NCBI GenBank assembly: GCA_029948255.1
Contig: JALIZF010001779.1
Span: forward strand, 124,001 to 188,000
Direction of reading: 5' to 3'
DNA length: 64,000 bases
Source of the DNA: Telmatactis stephensoni
Lineage: Eukaryota > Cnidaria > Anthozoa > Actiniaria > Isophelliidae
Shown here: one piece after another, positions 1 through 10,687 of the stretch
How positions within the stretch are numbered: position 1 is the stretch's first letter
Layout of the letters: the number at the start of each line of letters is the position of its first letter
Program-made: the position numbers and the translations under genes
The notes under the pieces: model-generated
Databases searched by the model: none
What the model saw: the letters and a program-made list of their open reading frames with translations, nothing else
Told to the model about the DNA's origin: nothing

Positions 1-128
1 TTCATGTGGTATGTGATAAATGATTGATTTCTTAAACATGGTGAATGCTTTCATTTGCTTGACAATGACTCTCGACCATAAGACAATAAAGTCCTTCTTG
101 AGTTGTGCTACCTATTGAAAAATAACTA

Positions 129-257
129 GAGTGAGCGCACTTAAAACGTCTAATTGTACAAATAGCACTAATTCACAATAGAAAACAAAGGTTCCTGTAC
201 TATTTAGACTAATTTCCATGGTTAAGTGCATTCACTATTTTTCAAACTAATACACTC
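129..257. repeat. TA-flanked palindromic MITE (GAGTG family), diverged copy
   Basis: Ends are inverted (GAGTG at the left, CACTC at the right) and both sides carry TA, as expected for a Tc1/mariner-type target duplication. The interior has an ACAATAGAAAACAAAGG stretch matching the ACAAAAGAAAACAATGG core of the copies at 53201 and 53457. It lies in the intron downstream of the last visible exon of the DUF6589-like gene. Confidence 0.55.
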
Positions 258-362
258 TAGTCTGGGAATTATAATAGGAAGCAAAATAGCTACATGTAAA
301 GTGTATTTCAAGGGTTTATTAAGGGTTTATTTGAAATAGTTCATATTGACAATGAAACACAC

Positions 363-2828
363 CTCATTCTCAGAAGGTAAAAATTCAGATATTTCAACAC
401 TGGATAGTGGTTGTTGATTTAAGTCTGGAAGATGTCTCCCTGAAACTTTGTCTTTCATTGCTACCATGTTGAATGTATGTAGTGACTTGTTTTGATTGGA
501 TTTGGACATGTGCCGCACACTTAAGTGTAAGCCCAAGTTATCTCCAATGACTTGGAACCCTAGTGTTGATTCATTCGAAGCCAAGGTTTTGGCATTTTGA
601 ATGGCTTCATGAAAGTTAGCTAATCCCTCTTGTTCTAGTTGTTTACCGGCAGCCACTGAATATCCAATTGCTTTCATAACAGTCTGTTCTTTGTTGCCAT
701 GGCTTTTAACTGTTTCAACAATATTTTCAGCAAGCGACAGAGGGTTACTCTGACAAGACAGATTTAAACTTGACATATCAACAGTTTGAGACATTGTTTG
801 TACTTCATGCTGTGAATTTGCTGCGGTTGTAATTGTATCTTGGCGTCTGGAATGACTGGTCAACAAACTTGCAAAGTGCCTATGAGAGGGTAGCTCAGGT
901 AGGTAATTTAATTCTTGTACTGAAGCATCTAAGTCACTGAGGCATGCTTGGACTAACTCACTTTCAGTGATGCTTTTCATCCAGGTTTTAACAGTTGAGT
1001 CATGAGTTTTTCCCAGCTCTTTGGACTTGACTGCTGCAGAATCAGGATGAACTGTAATTCCATGCTGTGATATCAAAGCCAGACTCTAATTAGACATAAA
1101 TGAGACCACTGATTAGTATAAATGATTACCTGACAGCAACAAAAAACAACATTTTAAAACTGATTAGTATGTTGCATTCTATTAGCAATGTGGGGCTATC
1201 ACTCTGAGAAGCCTCTTCTAGCACTGCTAGCAGGGAAAAGTTATACATAAATCCAATAGCCAAAACAAACACAAATTAATGATATGTATTTTCTTATTTA
1301 TGTATAGAAAAAGGTATATCTATTGCATTGACTTCCATATGTTTAGCCATTATATTTTATAAAAGTGGTATGGAATCCAGTGGTTCCAGGGCATAAAAGG
1401 TGGCTGTGTTTTTATTGAACTTACCCATCTTGCAGCCCCCGCACTACGCAGTATCAGACCAAATCGATAGGCCAGTGCGCTTAGTTTTGCATTTCTTGAA
1501 TGAAGAATCATCCCAGCAATTGTAGTTATGTAGTGACACACTTTTTTCTCATGATGACTTAGCTCAGAGCACTTTGCATGTACATCTGTGTTCTTAGTTG
1601 AACAGAGTAGTTTTAACATTTCAAGTTTTACTGGAGTTTTGACTGACAATTCTTCGCTTAGCTTCTCCAACTTGAACGCTGCAAGCTCTTCGGGGCTCAT
1701 TTTCCTTAGAATACTATTACCAGACACAGCACTGACATTTTGGACTTCTTTGTTCATAACGCTGAATACTTCATTCTTTACTACTTTAAATGCTTCAGGT
1801 ATTTTCAACAACGCTCGAAAAGCAGTTTTGTTCAAACCCAATGCCAAGTATTTGACGATGGCAGCTACTTGCGGCTGTTTGATTTCGATATTTCTTGCTC
1901 CTGACGAATACATTATCATCACCTTTAGAAATAAGATAACATATGATTATTATAATATCTATAGCTGTAAACGTATGAATTCATATTGTACAGGCTATTG
2001 TGCACAAATTGATTTAAAGAAAGCGATCACTCTGTTTTATAAAGCTTATGTTTGTTTATAATAATTGACAATTGCAAATACGAAAGACACTTTAATCTGT
2101 GTTAACAGATTTTGTTTCGAAACTTAAACTTTCAAAAAAGGTTTACGAGCGCTTTGAACACTTAAATATAACTTTTGAAAAGCTGAATACTTTGCTGCGA
2201 GTTATTGATGAGTTAGCGGTACCTTTATAGCGGGATTGTCTTGACTAGTATATGTAGATTCACTTTGGTTCGCACATCTTGTTGTTGTTGTCGATTTTGC
2301 TTGCAAAGGAGTCTGTTGTTGTCCTGTGGTGGTTGCTAAAACGTCTCTATAGACCGGTAGTGGTTCGATGTCGTTAACTTTATCTACGCTTTTAGAGTAA
2401 GGGAGTTTTCGTTGAGTTTTAGTTCTTGGACTTGCGTCTTTATTTTGACGCTTGTAGCGAACTGGAAGGGTTGGCGACTCATTATCTCTCTGTAGTTTGT
2501 TTCTTTCATAGGCATTTAAAATATCCTCGCTGTCCTTTTTCAGTACCAACGTTCTTTTTTCCAATGACTCTAGTCTACGAAAACATTTCTTGCACACTCG
2601 TTCTGATTCCTTGTTGTATCGAGGCGATTTCCCCAATATAAAGCAAATCCTTTCGTGGAGACCTTTAGACGTTTTAACGTTGTAGAAGCTACTTTGCTTG
2701 TTTAAAATGAAATTATAAGCACAAAATAAACATGTTTTGTCCTTTTCCGTTCTTACTTCCTTAAAAGGTGTAATTGGCGAGGGTATAAATTTCTTCGAAC
2801 TAGACGGAGAAGAAGGCGGGGTAAACAT
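363..2828 (-). CDS. DUF6589-like protein with N-terminal Cys4 zinc-binding domain (3' part outside window)
   Basis: Three exons read in one continuous frame: 2828-2223, 1922-1425 and 1085-363, with GT/AG junctions; a fourth donor at 362 shows the gene continues to the left. Start is the ATG at 2826-2828 (MFTPPSSPSS). The N-terminus has CLFC, then RICFILGK and RVCKKC, a ZAD-like Cys4 layout. Exon 3 has GDNLGL, RHMSKSNQNKSLHTFN and KDKVSGRHLPD, the GDN..RHM..QNKS.H.FN pattern I associate with DUF6589 proteins, which are numerous in corals and probably transposon-derived. No function is established. Family assignment is from memory of the motif pattern; the exon structure is seen directly. No in-frame stop or frameshift is visible in the part present. 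Confidence 0.6.
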
Positions 2829-2917
2829 AGCCCACAACTTCGCGGCAAGCTGGCATTTTGGCGCGTAAAACTGTCAGTCGTCGAGACACGAAACGTCATA
2901 ATGACGTCAGGGGTTGC

Positions 2918-3322
2918 TTAGTTACCTAACGCATGCGCAACAAAGAAAACGGCCTCGCTCGGCAGAGGCTCACTTTTCGAGTGATTTAAACGTCTGTGTG
3001 AGCCTCTGCTAGCAGGGAACAATTCTACAAAATCCAACAAATGAAGATTATCCATTTTTCTCATTGTTCTTACATTATCACTTTGGCAGTATTGGTGTGT
3101 GTTTATAATTTGCCTCTGTACTTCTGGATTAAAAAATGCACGTGTTAACCAATCAGGCATGACTGATACATATGTGTGGCTTAAATCATGCATAGAGGAT
3201 GTAGATGTTATTATGTTTTGGCATTTTTCAATATTTATCCCATTATAGTGATGGATTTTATTTGGTGATTGTATTGGTATGGCTGGAATCTCTTTAAAAG
3301 CCTTAATCACTATTGTACACAT
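2918..3322 (-). other. Unassigned open frame of 134 codons
   Basis: An open frame without a recognised domain, lying just upstream of the DUF6589-like gene start. The middle part (around YVSVMPDWLTRAFF) looks protein-like, but the initiator would be non-ATG or an internal ATG and no clear splice sites frame it. The phrase GCCTCTGCTAGCAGGGA at its low-coordinate end recurs in degenerate form near 1208-1232, so part may be repeat-derived. Could be an exon of a decayed element. Low certainty. Confidence 0.2.
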
Positions 3323-3524
3323 TGTTTTAACCTCACTGAATTCATTTTTTTTCTTTTTCTTTGTTTTTTTTTTTTTTTAACACAAATGGAAGCGATTGAA
3401 TAATGAAATAATAATTTCAATAATGCAGTTTAGGGTAAACACGTGAGCTGGTTTGGATGTGACATTGTTTTCTCTGTGCTAACTATACCCGAGATCAGGC
3501 TTGATGCCTGGATTATTAGTGAAC

Positions 3525-3690
3525 ATTGCTTGATATGCTATTCTCTACCTTACCACATTTTTTCCAGACTCTCTGGTTTTTCCTCTCTCAGCAAAAATCA
3601 ACATGCGAGACGAGATATTTAATGTAGAGAAAGCGAGTATGAGGGAGGTCGATAGCAGACGAATACCCCTCTGTGGATATTGCTACTGTC
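3525..3690 (+). repeat. 3' part of a tRNA-type SINE
   Basis: The stretch with CTCTACC, the Ctctggtttttcc run and CTCAGCAAAAATCAACATG matches the body of the SINE at 59207-59515. The tRNA-like head is not recognisable, so it is 5'-truncated. The remaining sequence from 3340 to 4340 holds no gene I can support. Confidence 0.5.
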
Positions 3691-4359
3691 AAAAGATTTG
3701 CGAATTTTAACACGGCGCTTCATCAGAGACAAAGGCATCCGACTATAGTTTGTGTCACTCAGCTATGTCTGTTGATAAAGCTTTGCACATGCTTCAAATG
3801 ACGTTTTCTCAAAATCGATGTCTCCTTAAAAGACCTTAATAAAATATAATAATGCTCCTAGACAAGAAAAAAATGATAACCCCAAAAAGGTCGCCTCCCC
3901 ACCTCCATCACGTTGCTATTGGTTTTCATAAACATACATGAATTACAAATACATTGAGCAACTTTTTAGAAATTTACATTTAGTCTACCTTGCTGGCAGA
4001 TGGCCATATTTTTCTTAAGTTTCTATCTCTCCTGAAGAGCGAAGCGCTATTTTTCACTTCACCCTTTAGCTTGGGAAGAATTAGCTTTTGAAAAATACCC
4101 TCTATCAGGGTATCTCAGGCTACATTCTCATTAGAGCATTTTATGTATGTTTTACCAAAATATCTGTCATCATCATTGAGGCAGCGCAAGTGCAAATGAT
4201 ATTTTGGGAACTTCAAAGACACCCGCCCCCGGCATTGTACTGCCTCCAAAACAAGACAGAATGTGTGAGACCACAAAAATTAAGAAGATAGGAGTTCGAG
4301 GACATTGACCACCTGCTGGTCAAATAGCCACAGCGTTTAAAAAATGGCCCAGTTCTTGT

Positions 4360-5354
4360 TCATTTTAACTCGAAATAGGCAAAAAAGGAATGCAGAAATT
4401 GTGTATGGTCCAGTGTGGAATCGGTATTGTTTCTTTTTTTCGGTGTTTCGTTGTTTTGTTGTTTTGGTGTTTCGTGGTTTAGTAACCCCCCATTTTCTTC
4501 AACACACTTCAATTTTAAATGAAAATACACATTTCCAGGTTTGCTTCTCTTCTTTTCTCCATCATCAAAATATTCTTGCCGCATATTTGAAACTATCACC
4601 AAGTCGCGGGGTGGAGGAGGAATTTGACCGTGAGTCTTCAATGCGTTTTCACAGCCAAAACATTTTTGTACTCTTGCAACACATTTGCCAAGCAAGCAAA
4701 CTTCAAATAATCCAGGGACTGGATGCAGTCTATACTTTGTTCGTTGTTGTAGTTGTTGTTGTTGTTGTTGTTGTCGTTGTTGTTGTTGCTCTTGTTAGCA
4801 CTGTTGTTGTAGCTGATGTTTATTTTTATTTATTTTTTTATTTTTTTATTTACTTTGCCAAAGGCAGGAACACCGCTACAGCTTATAAACCAATTACAAT
4901 AACTTTACAGCCATGTATTGGCCTGATGAGTAGAGTGTGCACAAAGCCAGACATGAAATATGAGTATGCTTTTTTGGTTTTATACTGACCAACATACTCT
5001 GCTTCAAATGCTTTCTGTTCAAGAATAAACTGACATATGCTCCCAAGATGGACTTTGGGCCACAGACAAACATCCATTTTCCATTGGTCATTTGGGATTT
5101 GCAATGGATCACAGTCAATGTTTAACTTGCTCAACAGACAGGCATAGGTTTTTTTCAACTCATTTTTTTTTCTCTTCTACATCTCTGGTAAGAAGAACTC
5201 CCTGTTCTTCGGCAATTAAAGCTCTAGCAGCAAGATCAAGTTTGGACCCAACAGTAGAAAGCCCCCTACTTAACAGATAATGTTGTAGTTCTCCAAGCGT
5301 GAAATCCAAGAATTTTCTAATGCTTCCCTTTTCTTCTTCACAATTAGAGGCCAT
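4360..5354 (-). pseudogene. Broken SAP-domain / zinc-ribbon transposon-associated gene
   Basis: Start ATG at 5352-5354 (MASNCEEEKG). Residues about 15-52 form a SAP-like helix pair (FTLGELQHYLLSRGL, SKLDLAARALIAEEQG). The frame breaks at an A9 run (5163-5171): with A8 it would read straight on into NELKKTYACLLSKLN and then DQWKMDVCLWPKVHLG and KAYSYFMSGFVHTLL. A further segment at 4695-4360 carries CFGCENALKTHGQI, SNMRQEYFDDGEKKRSKPGN and YFHLKLKC, the zinc-ribbon C-terminal signature of a large cnidarian family often found with SWIM or YqaJ-type proteins, ending in a stop at 4360. The middle of the usual protein is missing and a (GTT)n microsatellite separates the two parts. Family recognition is from memory; truncation and frameshift are seen. 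Confidence 0.5.
4741..4860 (+). repeat. (GTT)n microsatellite grading into T-rich (ATTTT)n
   Basis: Imperfect GTT repeats from about 4741 to 4812, followed by TTTATTTTTATT. It lies between the N- and C-terminal parts of the broken SAP/zinc-ribbon gene. Confidence 0.85.
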
Positions 5355-6540
5355 TTCACGTAAAAGGTAACATTAAAACAACAACAAAAATTCAAAAAAT
5401 AGCGGGAATATAATTTTATTTGTTTACTTACAATGACGGTTACCAGGTTACGAACATCTCGAACTGAATGCTTCGAACACAAGGTTTTGTGATAAATTAG
5501 AGCTCTCAAAACACAAGAAAATCCAATCCAGATTCTATAAGGCTTCTACAGTATGTAGAAAATATCCTTAGTCACATGTTTTGATCGATGAAAGAGGTAA
5601 TCAAAGCAAGCAGTTGGCCAAAACAGGCAATTTTTCAAGCACCGATTTTTTCGCACTCGATGGTAAATCCTAAATAAAATTGCAAGTGCCAGTTTCTCTC
5701 CAAAAAGTTTGCCCTCTTTCAAAATGGCGGCCGACAGCGTGAACTGGTCTATTGGTTGGCCCACAACTGAGCAGAGTTCCCTGTAAATCTCCCAAGATTT
5801 ACAAGTTTTCTGTTGTATTCAACCCAAGTATTAAAAACACAAGCGGCTAGTCTCTACATATCGTATAAAAGAACAAGAACACTATCATAGAGCTGCCCTA
5901 CTACAGATTTTCAGCGAATCCCATCAACGTCAGCAGATAAAAACACTTCAAGGGCCCCACGCAAAACTATCCATGCAAAATGATTGTGCATTTCCTGAGG
6001 AAAAAACTTACTAAACTTTTCTCTTCATTTCATTATTCAAAACCTGTGAAACATATCCACATTCGTACAGTAATTTTCATTTCGCGTTGAAAATGAATAC
6101 GCCGTATTATTGCGGTTATCTGTTGCTTTTTTATCTGCGAAACGTCAATAAAATTGTCTGACTTTATAAAGACACTGTCAGAGGATGAAAGCTTTTCTGT
6201 AGCGCATGACATCAACATGAAACCATTCAGGGCTGTTATAAGACGCAATGCCGTAATACATGCATTGCTGCGATCTTTGATTTTTAAGTTTAACGGGAAT
6301 AGATAGTGAAACCCTATTGCGAGATGAGTTACAGAAACTAATGCCTTAACTTGCTATTGCTAAACGAAGTACATACAATAGCGACTTTGAGAATTTTTCA
6401 GTTCATATCATACTTTACTACTTTTAAAATAACGCAATACGTACAAGTGTATTGATTACATTTCTTGGATTTGTCTCGAAGTATACGACCCGTACTTCAA
6501 AATCAGTCTCACCATTGATGGTATTTCTAACCCTAATATT
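5355..6540. other. Gene-poor stretch; one possible tiny first exon
   Basis: No long credible frame. On the plus strand CAAAATGGCGGCC at 5724 opens 20 codons (MAADSVNWSIGW...) to 5786 and overlaps a donor-like CCCTGTAAAT. It could be a first exon with a good start context, but there is no downstream exon to confirm it. Confidence 0.3.
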
Positions 6541-7075
6541 CTAGTATGCTGGACGACTTAGAAAATCGTCGTCGTCGTCATCAATGTCATTGTCACCAGC
6601 ATTTTGGATAACTGTGGCACCTTTAGAAACAAGGACTTCCATTAGGTCTTTCATCATTGGCACTTGTACGTACTTTTGAATGAGCGGCACAGTGGACACT
6701 GTCCATCCGTAGCATCATAACTTCGAACAACACACCTTTCACAACCAAGGAATTGATTACAGCATTTGCTGGCCAATGCTGGTAGAGGTGAAATACCTGT
6801 GCAGATTTTACAGGTGAATACCGGCACTGGTATTCCCATATCCTCAGTGGTGCTAGTGCTAGCTGAACTACTAGCACTAGTTGTTGATGGACCCTCTTCC
6901 CTTTGCTGCTTAAGCTCCTCCATCCCTTGCCTTAGTTCTTGAAGTTGTTGCATTAGGGTTTCTGGCTTTGCAGCCGATTTCTTGGGGTTTATATTTTTTC
7001 TTTCCCCTGTCATCTCTGAATATGCTTCTGCGCTCATTGCCAATATTTTTCTAGGGGTTCGCGAGTAGCTGGACC
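6541..7075 (-). pseudogene. RING-finger gene, terminal exon with one frameshift
   Basis: Acceptor TTTGATAG ends at 7076; an internal ATG lies at 7035-7037 (MSAEAYSEMTGERK). Then a glutamine- and glutamate-rich coiled-coil-like stretch (LMQQLQELRQGMEELKQQRE), a Ser/Thr linker, and a RING-type zinc site: CKIC, then KCCNQFLGCERC and CPLCR. Directly after CPLCRSFK the frame is lost. If the A4 run at about 6674-6677 were A5, translation would continue KYVQVPMMKDLMEVL and end with an acidic tail (DIDDDDDD) at a TAG at 6541. As read, the protein stops after KCQ. RING proteins are usually E3 ubiquitin ligases, but the substrate is unknown. Upstream exons were not identified. Confidence 0.5.
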
Positions 7076-7249
7076 CTATCAAAGTATAAAGAAAATAATA
7101 ATTCATGGATAACTAATTGTGCCTGTTTGCTTAGCTGCAAAAAAATTGATTTCAATCAGAGTAACCGTATCTGGCTTCATTATCTGATTGCAAGGGTTCA
7201 AAATGGGATTCCTGTGGCAACGCATGCGCACTACAACAAAAAGCTCAAA

Positions 7250-7308
7250 ATGGCCGATAGGCGTCCTAAACTAAAAGGTGGTGAAAAAAGCGAGTGTCTG
7301 TACCACAG
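7250..7308 (+). CDS. Possible first coding exon (MADRRPKLKGG...)
   Basis: CTCAAAATGGCC gives a strong start context, followed by 19 codons and a CACAG/GTAGAA donor. The CAAAATGGC context resembles other starts in this window. No second exon was recognised, and the LINE fragment follows on the opposite strand, so the downstream part may have been lost. Confidence 0.25.
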
Positions 7309-7547
7309 GTAGAACAATCCAAATATTTATCTATGCCATAACAAATTTGATAAATTAATCCTTACTGATTCGTATGGCCTATGTGACTGGTTGTAGCAAA
7401 CACCTTTTGAAGATTTAGCTTGAATAGTTTGCTAAAGCAGCTTTTGATAAACAAAAAATGAAATAAACCTTAAGGATCTTCATGACCAGACGAACTAACA
7501 ACATTTTTCCTTCAAATTTATTATTTATATATTAATATTATTATTAA

Positions 7548-8378
7548 TATATTGTCTGGTACTTGGTCTGTCATCAAAAGCCTTAGTTATATTCAGACAT
7601 GCCAGCTTTAGTCCTCTAGACTGGGGCATAATGGCAGGTACAACATTATTACTACCTCGCCATTCTTACCAATAAATCAATTTAATTTCTTTAAATAATT
7701 AATAACGTTTTTGGAAAGTGCAACTGTTCCTTTAGAGTTCAGATGAAGACCTTTATTTAACTGAGATGTGTTGATCTGTGAGTTGTCAATGAAGTCCCAT
7801 TTGAACTTTTCACAAGATTTTTTGAGGTCGTTCGTCTCTTCAATCTTGAGTACTAGATTCTGCTTAGAATCGGACCTGGTGATCAGGCTTGAGATGGCAA
7901 TAGTAGTATCAGGCAGAGTGGTTTTAACTGAGTTTGCTATCTCAGTAATTTTGTCGACATTGAGGTCAGGCGATGATGTGGGAATGTTGTTTGTACCCAC
8001 ATGTAGGATAATGCGGTCAGGTTTTTCATCTATGGTGGGCTTAATATAGTGGACCATCCCATGGGCAGTACTTCCTGAGAAAGCCCTAACTTTAACATTT
8101 CCTCTCCTACACATTCTCCAGCCTTCAATATTTTTTATCATTGAGTCGCCAATAATGATAGTTTTTGGTTGTTTATCATTGCGGATGGTCTTGGGGCCAG
8201 CACTTGGTGGACGTCCCTCTTTAGTTTCCCTGTTAGCAGTAGATACAATACTGCTGCGTTTACTGGGTTTTTGCTTGGTTTTAGATACGTCTTTACTTGG
8301 AAGTACAACAATTTGTTTATCCAGTTGACCAGTGCTACTGTTTGAATCTGACTCACAAGACTTAGAATTTTCACTCAA
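7548..8378 (-). mobile_element. Non-LTR retrotransposon ORF1 (SGNH-esterase type), fragment
   Basis: Open frame on the minus strand from about 8378 to 7677. The acidic/basic N-terminal third is followed by an SGNH hydrolase core: IIIGDSMIK (block I, Ser nucleophile), HVGTNN (block III) and KGLHLNSKGT (block V His). Esterase domains of this type occur in ORF1 of CR1/L2-clade LINEs. Immediately downstream (7672-7548) is PQSRGLKLACLNI, resembling the start of a LINE ORF2 endonuclease, after which the element is cut off. No ATG is visible at the start of the frame, so the 5' end is also missing. Nearest clade is inferred. Confidence 0.55.
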
Positions 8379-9446
8379 AAGACGGATGGTAGTAGGGTTT
8401 TCCGATTTATCGGAATTTTAGCGGAAACGGAATTTGGTCTCTTTGGGAAACTAGGTGACAAGGGTTAAAGTTATATATATAATATCAATGTCGTGAATTC
8501 ATAAAGCTCACGATTGAATTAAAACTTGTGAACTTGATAAAATACAATAAAATACATACTTTGGTGCAGAAGGTCCGACTTATGTAGCCAGTAAAAAGGG
8601 GGGACAACTAAATGCACTAAAGCCTTTCCCCGAGGAAATACTATAAAGACAAAAGATTAATCCACACTAGTGATTTCAGGGCTAAAGAGATTCGCGTTTA
8701 GGTACATGCCATCGTTTTAGCGGTGTACGTTTGAGGGGTATACCCGGATTATTATACTTAAAGGGTAAAGACAGAAACATTATGGTCGATATCACATCAT
8801 ATGCAAAATGGGAATTGGATATTACTCTATTTTATAATAACATAACTCGATAATTCTGAACTGAACACCCATCATACAATCAGATCTTGAGTTGTTTATT
8901 ATTATTTTTTTTTTAATTTTGATAACGAAAAAAAAGAAAAGGGGAAATTAGCTAGATAAATAGTACTTTAATTTTATTTTATCAAATCAAACAACAACTC
9001 CGAGGTACATTCCTCTGAAATAACCGTAGCAAGAGAAGACGAGGTAAGAGAAGGAATCGCGCGTATTAGGTCTTTGGACAATCATGTCCCATGTGATGCT
9101 ATTTTTAGAGTGAATCTAATTGGTTAAGAGCGCGCGAGCTTTAGCATTGCCTCAAGATCACAATGGCGGAAAAGGGTGTATAACGTTTGTCGATGAAAAG
9201 AGTTTAAATTTGAGAAAAAGGGCAAATGGAGTAGCTGCCATGTTTTCCGATCCTCCGACTACATGTTCACATCCGCGCGGTCATGATGACGACGTTCTAA
9301 AAATAGCATCAAACGGGGCATATGATGGGTCACGGGGATTCCTTCTCGATCTTACCTCATTTTCTCTTGGCCGTAGTGCTACGGGCCGTTTCGTATTCTT
9401 CCGAGAAGCTGTCAAACTATATTTTGTTGTAGTGAACTTGTAGTGA
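8379..9446. other. No supported gene
   Basis: AT-rich sequence. A plus-strand open frame at 9120-9443 includes ATCACAATGGCGGAAAAGGG, but this ATG is in a different frame that stops almost at once. No family resemblance was seen. Confidence 0.4.
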
Positions 9447-9679
9447 AGGCGGTGTTACATGAGACGATTTTTAACGACGATTTTCAGCGCAACGGCGTTG
9501 CGTTAAAAATCTTTCTCGTGTAACATGACACTTGGAACAATTTTCCTTACAATTTTTGGTTCGGCAACGCGTTGCGAGTTTTTGAATCCAAGTCAGAAAC
9601 TCGCAACGCTAAATATTGCAAGTTATTGCAACGTTGCGCGGAAAATCGTCGTTAAAAATCGTCTCGTGTAACACCGCCT
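9447..9679. mobile_element. Tourist/Harbinger-type MITE, 233 bp
   Basis: Terminal inverted repeats begin AGGCGGTGTTACA and extend through GAGACGATTTTTAACGACGATTTTC. Flanks are TGA and TTA, consistent with a mutated 3-bp TWA target duplication. A second copy in the opposite internal orientation and of exactly the same length lies at 52127-52359. It sits 16 bp from the GAA/TTC array and supplies the stop codon for the long reading frame through that array. Confidence 0.8.
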
Positions 9680-9695
9680 TTAATTTGCAATTCAG

Positions 9696-10687
9696 TCTTC
9701 TTCTTCTTCTTCTTCTTCTTCTTCTTCTTCTTCTTCTTCTTCTTCTTCTTCTTCTTCTTCTTCTTCTTCTTCTTCTTCTTCTTCTTCTTCTTCTTCTTCT
9801 TCTTCTTCTTCTTCTTCTTCTTCTTCTTCTTCTTCTTCTTCTTCTTCTTCTTCTTCTTCTTCTTCTTCTTCTTCTTCTTCTTCTTCTTCTTCTTCTTCTT
9901 CTTCTTCTTCTTCTTCTTCTTCTTCTTCTTCTTCTTCTTCTTCTTCTTCTTCTTCTTCTTCTTCTTCTTCTTCTTCTTCTTCTTCTTCTTCTTCTTCTTC
10001 TTCTTCTTCTTCTTCTTCTTCTTCTTCTTCTTCTTCTTCTTCTTCTTCTTCTTCTTCTTCTTCTTCTTCTTCTTCTTCTTCTTCTTCTTCTTCTTCTTCT
10101 TCTTCTTCTTCTTCTTCTTCTTCTTCTTCTTCTTCTTCTTCTTCTTCTTCTTCTTCTTCTTCTTCTTCTTCTTCTTCTTCTTCTTCTTCTTCTTCTTCTT
10201 CTTCTTCTTCTTCTTCTTCTTCTTCTTCTTCTTCTTCTTCTTCTTCTTCTTCTTCTTCTTCTTCTTCTTCTTCTTCTTCTTCTTCTTCTTCTTCTTCTTC
10301 TTCTTCTTCTTCTTCTTCTTCTTCTTCTTCTTCTTCTTCTTCTTCTTCTTCTTCTTCTTCTTCTTCTTCTTCTTCTTCTTCTTCTTCTTCTTCTTCTTCT
10401 TCTTCTTCTTCTTCTTCTTCTTCTTCTTCTTCTTCTTCTTCTTCTTCTTCTTCTTCTTCTTCTTCTTCTTCTTCTTCTTCTTCTTCTTCTTCTTCTTCTT
10501 CTTCTTCTTCTTCTTCTTCTTCTTCTTCTTCTTCTTCTTCTTCTTCTTCTTCTTCTTCTTCTTCTTCTTCTTCTTCTTCTTCTTCTTCTTCTTCTTCTTC
10601 TTCTTCTTCTTCTCTTCTTCTTCTTCTTCTTCTTCTTCTTCTTCTTCTTCTTCTTCTTCTTCTTCTTCTTCTTCTTCTTCTTCTTCT
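9696..10687. repeat. 992-bp GAA/TTC trinucleotide array (about 330 units)
   Basis: Pure TTC on the plus strand (GAA on the minus) apart from one missing T at about 10612-10614. Pure GAA/TTC tracts of this length can form triplex H-DNA and are prone to expansion. The unique side at 10688 joins in frame to the last exon of the minus-strand gene, where GAA would encode Glu until the 1-nt interruption switches the frame to AAG (Lys). Confidence 0.97.

Noticed and set aside
4344..4988. 214-codon plus-strand frame with a poly-Val run
   Set aside because: The run is the (GTT)n repeat and the rest overlaps the zinc-ribbon segment on the other strand.
9120..9443. 107-codon plus-strand frame
   Set aside because: The start is a non-ATG codon, and the good-context ATG inside it is in another frame that ends quickly.
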